From positions 1-9,451 of the forward strand of contig ONYV01000063.1 in the NCBI GenBank assembly GCA_900322105.1: a stretch of DNA of 9,451 nucleotides, written 5' to 3'. This stretch comes from an uncultured Eubacteriales bacterium. GTDB taxonomy: Bacteria; Bacillota; Clostridia; Oscillospirales; Acutalibacteraceae. The notes below the pieces were generated by a model that saw only the letters and a program-made list of their open reading frames with translations, did not search any database and was not told the origin of the DNA. Positions 1 to 5,899 of this stretch are shown here, one piece after another (position 1 is the stretch's first letter; the number at the start of each line of letters is the position of its first letter). Made by a program: the position numbers and the translations under genes.

Positions 1-1
1 G

Positions 2-103
2 CCCCAAGAAGCGGAGCCAAAGGCGAACGCTGATTGGTTGGCGGAACTTATGCAGAGCAGTGGTGCTAAGCCGCAAGGCGGTCTTTGTGCGGTGTTGCCT
101 TAG
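2..103 (+). CDS. Possible C-terminal end of a convergent plus-strand gene (partial)
   Basis: From base 2 the plus strand is open for 33 codons to TAG at 101-103. It reads PQEAEPKANADWLAELMQSS and then GAKPQGGLCAVLP. The composition is protein-like and mildly charged, and the gene would converge with the amidohydrolase, ending 45 bases before that gene's stop. There is no start in the window and I recognise no domain. The stretch could equally be repeat-derived non-coding DNA, since the sequence just after it takes part in a near-direct repeat. Bases 104-148 hold no other feature apart from the inverted repeat. Confidence 0.3.
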   Translation, partial: PQEAEPKANADWLAELMQSSGAKPQGGLCAVLP

Positions 104-122
104 ATGCAGTTAGCGGAATAAT

Positions 123-137
123 ACGTCAAAAAGACGT
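123..137. repeat. Short inverted repeat downstream of the amidohydrolase gene
   Basis: ACGTC (123-127), AAAAA, GACGT (133-137) form a 5-bp hairpin 11 bases past the amidohydrolase stop. On the minus strand ATTATT follows, which is only weakly U-rich. It might help end the operon, but it does not meet the usual standard for an intrinsic terminator. Confidence 0.3.
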
Positions 138-148
138 GCGGTATTGCC

Positions 149-943
149 CTAAGATGTTAAATCAGGTTCTAAGATATGACGGGCGTTTTGATAGGCGATC
201 TTTTCCAGTTCTTCAGCACGAAGCGGCAAATTCAGAAAAGAACGCACCTCGTTTTGCGGACTCCATAGCGGAAAATCCGTTCCGAACAGGATTCTGTCCG
301 CACCGTAGCCGCGAATGTAGCGCACAATCTGCTTTGGCGGCAAAAACATCATACAGCTTGAGATATCCAAAAAACAATCTGTATGTTTCAGAAGATGAAA
401 CGCTTCTTCAAACATTGACCAACCGCCCAGATGCGCAGCGATCAGCTGTAATCTCGGAAAATTGTCCATCACGTTTTTCAATCGGCGCGGATGAGAAAAA
501 TCGAACCGCTTGTCACCGCAGTGAACAAGAACGGGTAGTTTCCCCTGAATGGCATCAAACACTTCAAACAATCTCCTGTCGTCTGTATCGAACCGCTGTG
601 TGTCGGGATGAAACTTGATGCCCTTTAAGCCCGAGCGTATGATAAAAGCGGTTTCCTCAAGCAGATCTTCGCAGTCAGGGTGAAGTGTACCAAAGCCGTG
701 AAATTCAGGGTGGGCGGCAGTTTCTTGGAGCGTAAACTCGTTGATATGGCGCACCTGTTCAGCTTTGGCTGCAACAGGCAGCAAAACGAACTCACAAATA
801 CCTGCCGCCTTTCCTTCCCTGAGCAGTTCTTCTGTACTGCCGATACAGGCAGGAGTGATGCCGTAAAAGTCTGCGACTGCGTTAGTCGCTTTTTCTGCGA
901 TCTTATTCGGATAAATGTGTGTGTGAAAATCAATGATCTTCAT
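149..943 (-). CDS. Amidohydrolase family protein (amidohydrolase 2, TIM-barrel metal hydrolase)
   Basis: This 264-residue protein has the metal site of the amidohydrolase-2/ACMSD-like family (COG2159 type): DFHTHIYP at 5-12 (His7 and His9), GIKFHPD at 108-114, VLVHCGD at 138-144 (His141), IAAHLGG at 168-174 (His171), and LFGTDFPLW at 219-227 with the metal-binding Asp223. Members include decarboxylases and hydrolases. The substrate cannot be told here. It overlaps the end of the LysR gene by 14 bases and has GGGAG (954-950) six bases before its ATG, so it is translationally coupled and the last gene of the sulfur operon. Why it belongs there is not obvious. It might process a sulfur-containing or amide metabolite, but that is conjecture. 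The protein looks intact and of usual length. Confidence 0.85.
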   Translation of the reverse strand: MKIIDFHTHIYPNKIAEKATNAVADFYGITPACIGSTEELLREGKAAGICEFVLLPVAAKAEQVRHINEFTLQETAAHPEFHGFGTLHPDCEDLLEETAFIIRSGLKGIKFHPDTQRFDTDDRRLFEVFDAIQGKLPVLVHCGDKRFDFSHPRRLKNVMDNFPRLQLIAAHLGGWSMFEEAFHLLKHTDCFLDISSCMMFLPPKQIVRYIRGYGADRILFGTDFPLWSPQNEVRSFLNLPLRAEELEKIAYQNARHILEPDLTS

Positions 944-1862
944 TTTTTACTCCCAGTTGTTTTTTTAACTCGTCAATATACAATTGTCCTACCACGCTGA
1001 GCATCATTTTCTTTTTGGTGATGTAACCGATCACCATTTTTTCTCTTGGATGAGCCTCATCGGGTTCATACGGTACAGCAATGTAGTCGCTGCCGTTCAG
1101 TTCCTCACAAATGATCCCTGAGCAAAGCGTGTAGCCGTTCAAGCCTATCATCAAATTCAGCATGGTGGCACGGTCGGTAGCTTTGATGGTACGGGGATAA
1201 GGAAAGCCTGTCAGGATCTCTTCGGCAAAATACAAAGAGCCGCTGCCGCCCTGTTCAAAGGACAGGCAAGGGTACTGCGCAAGCTCGTCAAAGCCGATGG
1301 ACTGATGATGCGCCAGCGGATGTCCTTTCCAGAGATAAACATACGCATCACACTCGATCAGCTTGTGAAATTCCACGCCGCTGCTTCTCAACACCTTGCT
1401 CATCAGCGCAGCGTTAAAATCACTCAGATATAAGATTCCGATCTCACTGTTGAGTGTGCTGACATCCTCGATCACCTGCTGCGTTTGCTGCTCACGGATC
1501 GCAAATTCATATTCGTCGATATTGAGTTTTTTGACAAGCTCAACAAAGCTCTTGACCGCAAAGGAATAGTGCTGTGTGGAAACCGCAAACTTCTTTTTTC
1601 TCCTGCCGTTTTCCCCGTACTTTTCCATGATGTTGTTGTACTGCTGATACAGTTCCCTTGCATAGGAAATAAAATCCCGTCCGTCGCTTGTCAGGGTCAC
1701 GCCTCTTCCGCTGCGGTTGAATATCGTGATATGCAGTTCCTTTTCAAGCTCCTTGATGGCTTCTGTCAGGGAAGGCTGAGAAATATACAGCACCTCGCTT
1801 GCCTTGTTAAAAGAACCTTGTTCTGAAATGGTGATCGCATAAAAAATTTGTGATAATGTCAT
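930..1862 (-). CDS. LysR-family transcriptional regulator, probably of sulfur amino acid genes
   Basis: This 310-residue protein has the LysR winged helix-turn-helix at 1-60, with SFNKASEVLYISQPSLTEAI at 17-36 and the wing FNRSGRGVTLTSDG at 48-61. A linker helix and a periplasmic-binding-like effector domain follow, from about 92 to 300. The effector part includes LSFEQGG and MLNLMIGLNGYTLCSG, a style I associate with the CmbR/HomR/CysR sulfur regulators of lactic acid bacteria. That subgroup call is tentative. The gene begins nine bases after mccA, with AGGA overlapping the mccA stop, so it is part of the operon. It may act on the palindrome at 5900-5918, giving feedback on its own transcription. 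O-acetylserine or homocysteine would be reasonable effectors, but nothing in the sequence shows which. Confidence 0.9.
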   Translation of the reverse strand: MTLSQIFYAITISEQGSFNKASEVLYISQPSLTEAIKELEKELHITIFNRSGRGVTLTSDGRDFISYARELYQQYNNIMEKYGENGRRKKKFAVSTQHYSFAVKSFVELVKKLNIDEYEFAIREQQTQQVIEDVSTLNSEIGILYLSDFNAALMSKVLRSSGVEFHKLIECDAYVYLWKGHPLAHHQSIGFDELAQYPCLSFEQGGSGSLYFAEEILTGFPYPRTIKATDRATMLNLMIGLNGYTLCSGIICEELNGSDYIAVPYEPDEAHPREKMVIGYITKKKMMLSVVGQLYIDELKKQLGVKNEDH

Positions 1863-1871
1863 ATGATGATC

Positions 1872-2783
1872 CTATTCGTATAGTTTTTTTGAAAAATAAC
1901 GGTCGCCCCTGTCGGGCAAAATGATGACGATATTGCCATGAGCGCCGCTGTTGACCAGTTTTTTTGCTGCTGCCAGCGCTGCGCCCGAGGACGAACCTGC
2001 AAAGATCCCCTCTTTTTCAGCAAGCGCACGGGCTTCAAAAAATGCTTCCTCATCGCTGATCTTGATAACCCTGTCAACCAGCGACATATCCATCGTGTCA
2101 GCGATAAAATCGTTGCCGATGCCTTCGATGTCATAGTCGCCGTGCGTGCCGCCGCCCATAGTAGAACCGATCGGATCGGCAAGCACGCCGATAACGCTTT
2201 TGTGTTTTTCTTTCAGATATTTCACAACACCCGAATACGTGCCGCCGCTGCCTGCTCCTGCCACAAGATAATCAATATCGCCGTTTAAGTCTTCGTAGAT
2301 CTCTCTGCCTGTAGTTTCGTAATGAGCGCGCGGATTCGCCTGATTTTTGAACTGTTCTAATGTTACAGCGTCCGAAATGCTGTTTCGTATCTCCTCTGCT
2401 TTTCTCCACGCTCCAAGCATTCCTTCTTCACGGGGAGTGTTGATGATCTCTGCGCCGAGCGCACGCAGGAGTGTTTGCTTTTCCTCTGAAAATTTAGTGG
2501 GAACCACAAAAATGATCCTGTAACCCTTATTCAGCGCCGCAAAAGCGATCCCAAGACCTGTATTACCTGCCGTAGCCTCTACAATGGTACTGCCTTTTCT
2601 GAGAATGCCGCGCTGTTCTGCGTCCTCGATCATATATTTTCCGATCCTGTCCTTGACGCTGCCGGATGGATTGAACAGTTCGAGCTTTGCAAAAAGACGC
2701 ACGTTCTCCGGTAAGCCAAGATGACCGAGCTTTACAAGCGGTGTGTTTCCGATCAACTGATGCATATCCTCATAGAGTGCCAT
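1872..2783 (-). CDS. mccA: O-acetylserine-dependent cystathionine beta-synthase / cysteine synthase family (MccA type)
   Basis: This 303-residue fold-type II PLP enzyme has IGNTPLVKL at 11-19, the PLP lysine in NPSGSVKDRIG (Lys44), the substrate loop EATAGNTG at 69-76, the phosphate loop GAGSGGT at 176-182 and GSSSGAA at 263-269. Ordinary cysteine synthases usually have 'EPTSGNTG'. The ATAGNTG form and the DRGDRYFSKKLY ending resemble Bacillus MccA (YrhA), which joins homocysteine to O-acetylserine to give cystathionine. It has no heme or CBS regulatory domains. The gene starts two bases after the mccB stop, with GAGGA inside the end of mccB, so the pair is co-translated. It would use homocysteine from LuxS and pass cystathionine to MccB. 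A plain O-acetylserine sulfhydrylase (CysK) activity cannot be excluded. Confidence 0.88.
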   Translation of the reverse strand: MALYEDMHQLIGNTPLVKLGHLGLPENVRLFAKLELFNPSGSVKDRIGKYMIEDAEQRGILRKGSTIVEATAGNTGLGIAFAALNKGYRIIFVVPTKFSEEKQTLLRALGAEIINTPREEGMLGAWRKAEEIRNSISDAVTLEQFKNQANPRAHYETTGREIYEDLNGDIDYLVAGAGSGGTYSGVVKYLKEKHKSVIGVLADPIGSTMGGGTHGDYDIEGIGNDFIADTMDMSLVDRVIKISDEEAFFEARALAEKEGIFAGSSSGAALAAAKKLVNSGAHGNIVIILPDRGDRYFSKKLYE

Positions 2784-2785
2784 AA

Positions 2786-3943
2786 CTATTCCTCGCTTTC
2801 TGCGATCGCCTGATCTAAATCGGCAAGAATATCATCAATGTTTTCAATACCGACAGACAGTCTGATCAAACCGTCTGTGATGCCGACCTTTTGGCGCACC
2901 TCATACGGAATTGCTGCGTGCGTCATACTGGCAGGGTGGCACACAAGACTCTCCACACCGCCAAGACTTTCCGCAAGGGCGATGAGCTTCAGTGACTGAA
3001 AGAATTTTTTGATATCATAGTTTTCATAAAGCTCAAAGGAGATCATTGCACCGCCGTTTTTCGCCTGCCGCTTGTTGATCTCATAGCCCTGCGCATCCGC
3101 AAGTCCGGGATAGTATACCTTTTTGACAGCCTTATGATCTTTCAAATATTCCGCCGCTTTACGGGCATTCTCCACATGACGGTCAAGACGCACGCCAAGC
3201 GTCTTGATGCCGCGGATCAGCAAAAAGCTGTCGAACGGACCGAGTATGCCGCCCGTAGAATTTTGAATAAACGCCATCTTCTGCGCAAGTGCATCGTCAT
3301 TGACGACCACAAGACCTGCCACTACATCGCTGTGACCGCCAAGATATTTTGTTGCGCTGTGAACAACAATATGAGCGCCCAGTTCGAGCGGTCTTTGCAG
3401 GTAGGGCGTCATAAAGGTATTGTCGACAATAGAAAGAATGCCGTGCTTTTTGGCGATCTTTGCGACCCCTGCAAGGTCTGTGATCGTCAGAAGGGGATTT
3501 GCAGGACTTTCCACCAGGATCGCCTTGACCTGCGGCGTGATCTTGCTTTCAAGAGACGCAAGATCCGTTGTGTCTTCGATCGAATATCCAATATTAAAAT
3601 GTTTGAACACTTTGTCAAGTAAACGAAAAGTGCCGCCGTAGACGTTGCCCGAGATCAGGATCTGATCGCCTGATTGAAACAAGCTGAGCACTGCCGTGAT
3701 CGCTGCCATGCCCGAACTAAAGGCAAATCCTGCCCTGCCATGCTCCAGCTCTGCGATCAGTGCTTCCAAAGCAGCGCGTGTGGGGTTGCCTGTACGGGAA
3801 TACTCCCATTTCGGCGTTTCTCCCAAAGCGCTCTGCTGATAGGTAGATGTCTGATAGATCGGAACATTGACTGCTCCTGTGTATGCGTCTGTGGAAATGC
3901 CGCCGTGGATCAGGGCGGATCCAATATTCTTATATTGTGCCAT
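2786..3943 (-). CDS. mccB: Cystathionine gamma-lyase / trans-sulfuration PLP enzyme (MccB type)
   Basis: I start it at the ATG at 3943 (MAQYKNIGS, 385 residues), which has TAAGGAG at 3960-3954. An upstream ATG at 3997 lies inside luxS and adds a hydrophobic stretch without family similarity. It belongs to the Cys/Met metabolism PLP family: YSRTGNPT at 48-55 (Tyr48 and Arg50 bind the PLP phosphate of the partner subunit), SSGMAA at 76-81, stacking Tyr102 in NVYGGT, ESPANP at 145-150, DNTF at 174-177, and SATKYLGGHSD at 196-206 with the PLP lysine Lys199. The C-terminal SLGGVESLVCHPASMTHA is also classical. Cystathionine gamma-lyase, gamma-synthase and beta-lyase are hard to separate by motif. 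The partnership with an MccA-type gene two bases downstream and with luxS favours cystathionine gamma-lyase, the last step to cysteine. Confidence 0.88.
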   Translation of the reverse strand: MAQYKNIGSALIHGGISTDAYTGAVNVPIYQTSTYQQSALGETPKWEYSRTGNPTRAALEALIAELEHGRAGFAFSSGMAAITAVLSLFQSGDQILISGNVYGGTFRLLDKVFKHFNIGYSIEDTTDLASLESKITPQVKAILVESPANPLLTITDLAGVAKIAKKHGILSIVDNTFMTPYLQRPLELGAHIVVHSATKYLGGHSDVVAGLVVVNDDALAQKMAFIQNSTGGILGPFDSFLLIRGIKTLGVRLDRHVENARKAAEYLKDHKAVKKVYYPGLADAQGYEINKRQAKNGGAMISFELYENYDIKKFFQSLKLIALAESLGGVESLVCHPASMTHAAIPYEVRQKVGITDGLIRLSVGIENIDDILADLDQAIAESEE

Positions 3944-3968
3944 AATGATTACACTCCTTATCAAAAAA

Positions 3969-4493
3969 TTATGAATCGAAAAAATGATGTCCGTCATCCG
4001 TCATCGGCCGCTCCGTTTTCGGATATTCAAATATCCGATCGTCTCCCCTGTTTTCGGATAGGTAGCGTACAAATCCGGATGCGTACCATTTCGCCATTTC
4101 AAGATCATGCAAAAGATAATGTCCGCAATTTTCCGGCGAAGTGCCGGGTACGGTCTGCGCTTTGTCTACCTCTTTGAACGCCCCTGCGATCAAATCATAG
4201 ATCTCTCGGGAAGAACGGGAGCCTTTCAGGATCAGATAAAAACCTGTCAGACATCCCATCGGTCCCCAGTAAATAACCTCATCCTTCCAATCGGGATGAT
4301 TGCGAAGATAGGTAGCGATCAGATGCTCTAAAGAATGCATCGCCGCAGCGTCAACGGCAGGTTCTTTGTTAGGTCTGGTCAATCTTATGTCATAGGTCGT
4401 GATAACACTGTCACCGACAGTATCCGTTCTGCTGATAAAAATTCCCGGAACGATCGCTGCGTGGTCAACAGAAAAGCTCGGTATCAGTTTCAT
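3969..4493 (-). CDS. luxS: S-ribosylhomocysteine lyase (AI-2 synthesis)
   Basis: LuxS splits S-ribosylhomocysteine into homocysteine and 4,5-dihydroxy-2,3-pentanedione, the AI-2 precursor. All metal and catalytic residues are present in this 174-residue protein: the HSLEH motif at 53-57 (His53 and His57, with Glu56 as general base), Cys81 in the GPMGCLTGFYL segment, and Cys123 in the SPENCGHYLLHDLE segment as the third metal ligand. The N-terminal SFSVDHAAIVPGIFISR is the usual dimer and substrate region. The length is slightly above the usual 150-170 because of a C-terminal tail rich in Asp, His and Phe. The ATG at 4493 follows AGAGGAG (4508-4502). It lies after the hairpin repeat and 25 bases before mccB. 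Here its likely main task is homocysteine recovery for cysteine synthesis, with AI-2 as a product. No signalling partner genes are nearby. Confidence 0.97.
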   Translation of the reverse strand: MKLIPSFSVDHAAIVPGIFISRTDTVGDSVITTYDIRLTRPNKEPAVDAAAMHSLEHLIATYLRNHPDWKDEVIYWGPMGCLTGFYLILKGSRSSREIYDLIAGAFKEVDKAQTVPGTSPENCGHYLLHDLEMAKWYASGFVRYLSENRGDDRIFEYPKTERPMTDDGHHFFDS

Positions 4494-4523
4494 TGGATCA
4501 TCTCCTCTTTATGATGATAAATG

Positions 4524-4596
4524 TTGGGACCCTGTCCCAACCCCTGCCAAGGGGCTTCTCGCCCCTTGGAACCCTCGGCAGGGACGCAGTCCCTGC
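4524..4596. repeat. GC-rich triple-hairpin intergenic repeat
   Basis: The 156-base gap between the methyltransferase and luxS holds three tandem perfect inverted repeats: TTGGGAC/GTCCCAA (4524-4530 and 4534-4540, loop 3), CCAAGGGGC/GCCCCTTGG (4547-4555 and 4561-4569, loop 5), and GCAGGGAC/GTCCCTGC (4578-4585 and 4589-4596, loop 3). An outer pairing CCCTGCC/GGCAGGG (4542-4548 and 4577-4583) can enclose the middle hairpin. There is no U tract, so it is not a normal terminator. From memory, elements built around 'CCAAGGGGC...GCCCCTTGG' are frequent in Ruminococcus intergenic DNA. The copy number here cannot be seen from one window. The flank up to about 4646, including a TCGGAA-GT-TTCCGA palindrome at 4630-4643, may belong to the same element. 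Confidence 0.75.
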
Positions 4597-4649
4597 ACCC
4601 GTCACAGAAACCTTGAGGCAATCGGTGCTTCGGAAGTTTCCGAGGAAGT

Positions 4650-5570
4650 CTATGATTTGGGATTGCTATATTCTTTTTCTGCGGATATAAAATGAATGTT
4701 TTCAAACGCCGATATGCCGTCTGTGCGGTTGTCAAAAAACGCCTTTTGTATCTCCTGCGGTGTCCGGTGATCTTCGATCTGATATCCGTTTTTCTTGAGC
4801 GCCGTGTCGATCTCGGAGAAGGAATAGCCATGCAGCATTTTTTCTCCCAGCTTTTCGGTGATCTCCGTCAGCGTATGAATGCGCTCCGCTCCCGATCGGC
4901 TCAGAGTCGTTTCATCGGGATAGTCAAAAACGATCTTGCTGTGAGCTGAACAAAGCGTTCCGATCGTTTCGATCGTCTGCTCAAATACGGAAAGCGTCAG
5001 ATAATAAGACACGCCGAGAATGGCAAAAAACGAGGGAAGCTCAGGATGAAAACCTGCGTGCAGGAGTTTTTGCTGCATATTATCTTTGGAAAAGTCGATA
5101 GGAACGAATGTCAGATTTTCAGGAATATTCCATTCAAGCTGGCGTACCCTTTCACGTTTATATTTTCCTGTATTGGGGTGATCCAGTTCAAAAACGTGAA
5201 TATCAGCATTATCATTGCGAAACGCAAAGGTGTCCATACCTGCTCCGCAGACAACGTACTGACATTTTTCGTGCTGCTGCGCAAATTCATACAGCTTCTG
5301 TTCCGCAAAGGCGATGCGTGACAACGGGATCGGCAAGATATAGTACCTGAGCCTTTCGGCAATGTTTGCGCTGCAAAACGAATAGTTTTGATCCGATTTG
5401 CCGACTTCAAAATCATGATCGATCAGTTCACCGATCCTTTCATATTCCTCCTTGCCCATCAGATCATAGGCAAGATAATCGTCAAATATTTTTTGTCTGT
5501 CCATATTGGAATGGTACGCACGGGCAAAAGAACACAGCTTTGCCGTAGTGCTTTCTTGTGTTTCAGTCAT
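4650..5570 (-). CDS. Class I SAM-dependent methyltransferase, leucine-carboxyl-methyltransferase-like (COG3315 type)
   Basis: I start this gene at the ATG at 5570 (MTETQEST, 306 residues), behind AAAAGGAG at 5584-5577. The frame is open for 26 codons upstream, but that stretch runs through the terminator hairpin and is not protein-like. The SAM-binding motif I is YVVCGAGMDTFAFR (105-118), the acidic ribose-binding strand is VFELDHPNTGKYKRER (126-141), and later motifs are FVPIDF (155-160) and LGVSYYLT (185-192). This order is typical of the LCMT/PPM-like family, whose bacterial members often have unknown or polyketide-related substrates. As first gene of an operon with luxS, mccB and mccA it takes the place held by ubiG in Clostridium acetobutylicum and yrrT in Bacillus subtilis. 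It probably turns SAM into SAH, feeding methionine sulfur to cysteine. The methyl acceptor cannot be told from sequence. Confidence 0.85.
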   Translation of the reverse strand: MTETQESTTAKLCSFARAYHSNMDRQKIFDDYLAYDLMGKEEYERIGELIDHDFEVGKSDQNYSFCSANIAERLRYYILPIPLSRIAFAEQKLYEFAQQHEKCQYVVCGAGMDTFAFRNDNADIHVFELDHPNTGKYKRERVRQLEWNIPENLTFVPIDFSKDNMQQKLLHAGFHPELPSFFAILGVSYYLTLSVFEQTIETIGTLCSAHSKIVFDYPDETTLSRSGAERIHTLTEITEKLGEKMLHGYSFSEIDTALKKNGYQIEDHRTPQEIQKAFFDNRTDGISAFENIHFISAEKEYSNPKS

Positions 5571-5592
5571 AATAAGCTCCTTTTCACGGCAT

Positions 5593-5629
5593 AAAAATAC
5601 CGCCTGTGTTCCAAATGAAAACAGGCGGT
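5593..5629 (-). terminator. Leader terminator (attenuator) before the methyltransferase gene
   Basis: ACCGCCTGT (5629-5621) pairs with ACAGGCGGT (5607-5599), a perfect GC-rich 9-bp stem. Three further pairs (TTC with GAA) are possible inside the loop. The sequence ATTTTT (5598-5593) follows. The hairpin lies between the leader peptide stop and the methyltransferase ribosome binding site (AAAAGGAG, about 5584-5577), so it can only act on transcripts started upstream. Together with the Cys-rich leader peptide and the alternative arm it forms a complete attenuator. Confidence 0.83.
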
Positions 5630-5679
5630 TGATAATGATAGCGTACATGACTGTTTCAACATCGCGCTATGCCGCCTGT
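5621..5679 (-). promoter_or_regulatory. Candidate antiterminator pairing of the attenuator
   Basis: ACAGGCGG occurs twice on the minus strand: at 5679-5672, within the leader peptide frame, and at 5606-5600 plus flanking base as the 3' arm of the terminator. The upstream copy is complementary over 8 bp to CCGCCTGT (5628-5621), the 5' arm of the terminator. The two pairings are mutually exclusive. A ribosome stalled on the Cys codons at 5700-5692 would leave the upstream copy free to form the antiterminator. A ribosome that reaches the stop at 5656 would cover much of it. Confidence 0.72.
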
Positions 5680-5784
5680 GTGCGGATACATACAACAGCA
5701 TACGGACATGGCAGCGCTGCCGAAATGCGTGGCTGCAATTTCGGCTGAAAAGCGGTGTATTACTGTATTGCTGAGATAAAACAT
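5656..5784 (-). CDS. Cysteine-rich attenuator leader peptide (42 aa)
   Basis: A 42-codon open frame runs from ATG at 5784-5782 to TGA at 5658-5656, about 71 bases after the inferred transcription start. AGAGG lies eight bases before the ATG. The product begins MFYLSNTVIHRF and reaches SVCCCMYPHTGG at 27-38. Codons 29-31 are three consecutive Cys codons (TGC TGT TGT, 5700-5692) and codon 42, just before the stop, is another TGT. Four Cys in 42 residues, three of them adjacent, is far above normal Cys use, and there is no Trp codon. The stop is 26 bases before the terminator hairpin and the Cys run is about 20 bases before the candidate antiterminator arm, as expected for ribosome stalling control. 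I infer a regulatory peptide that senses charged tRNA-Cys. The peptide itself probably has no other function. I did not recognise it as a named family. Confidence 0.78.
   Translation of the reverse strand: MFYLSNTVIHRFSAEIAATHFGSAAMSVCCCMYPHTGGIARC
5719..5745 (-). other. Early hairpin inside the leader peptide gene (possible pause hairpin)
   Basis: GCCGAAAT (5745-5738 on the minus strand) pairs with ATTTCGGC (5726-5719) around an 11-base loop, a perfect 8-bp stem in the middle of the leader peptide frame. Such hairpins in attenuators often pause RNA polymerase until the first ribosome arrives. A palindrome GCAGCGCTGC (5711-5720) abuts it. The role is inference. Confidence 0.45.
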
Positions 5785-5861
5785 TCTGATCGCCTCTTAT
5801 TCTGTATGCGGAGATCTTTAATACATAGTTAGCATACTTGTTTAGTAGGATTTGTACTGTT

Positions 5862-5890
5862 ATTATGGCACATTTTCATCATTTTGTCAA
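5862..5890 (-). promoter_or_regulatory. Sigma-A promoter of the methyltransferase-luxS-mccBA operon
   Basis: The minus strand reads TTGACA (5890-5885, a perfect -35), a 17-base spacer, then CATAAT (5867-5862, five of six matches to -10). A TG dinucleotide at 5870-5869 makes it an extended -10. The predicted start is an A or G at about 5857-5855. That leaves a leader of about 285 bases before the methyltransferase start codon, long enough for the leader peptide and attenuator described below. Confidence 0.87.
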
Positions 5891-5899
5891 GCCGCCTGA

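Noticed and set aside
85..618. Plus-strand open frame of 177 codons opposite the amidohydrolase
   Set aside because: Most of it is antisense to the amidohydrolase with its intact metal site. The composition is not protein-like and there is no convincing ribosome binding site.
4524..4596. Intrinsic terminator between methyltransferase and luxS
   Set aside because: The hairpins are strong, but no U tract follows any of them on either strand, so ordinary intrinsic termination is not supported.
4399..4695. Plus-strand frames across the gap between luxS and the methyltransferase
   Set aside because: They translate the GC-rich hairpin repeat and the antisense of luxS and methyltransferase ends. 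Such frames are typical repeat-derived false genes.
5656..5784. Tryptophan attenuator linked to the neighbouring trp genes
   Set aside because: The leader peptide has no Trp codon, lies downstream of the trp genes, and follows their terminator. Its sensed codons are Cys.
5571..5860. T-box or S-box (SAM-I) riboswitch in the leader
   Set aside because: These are the known controls of similar operons, but I find no T-box AGGGTGGNACCGCG-like motif and no recognisable S-box core. The leader peptide with paired arms explains the region better.
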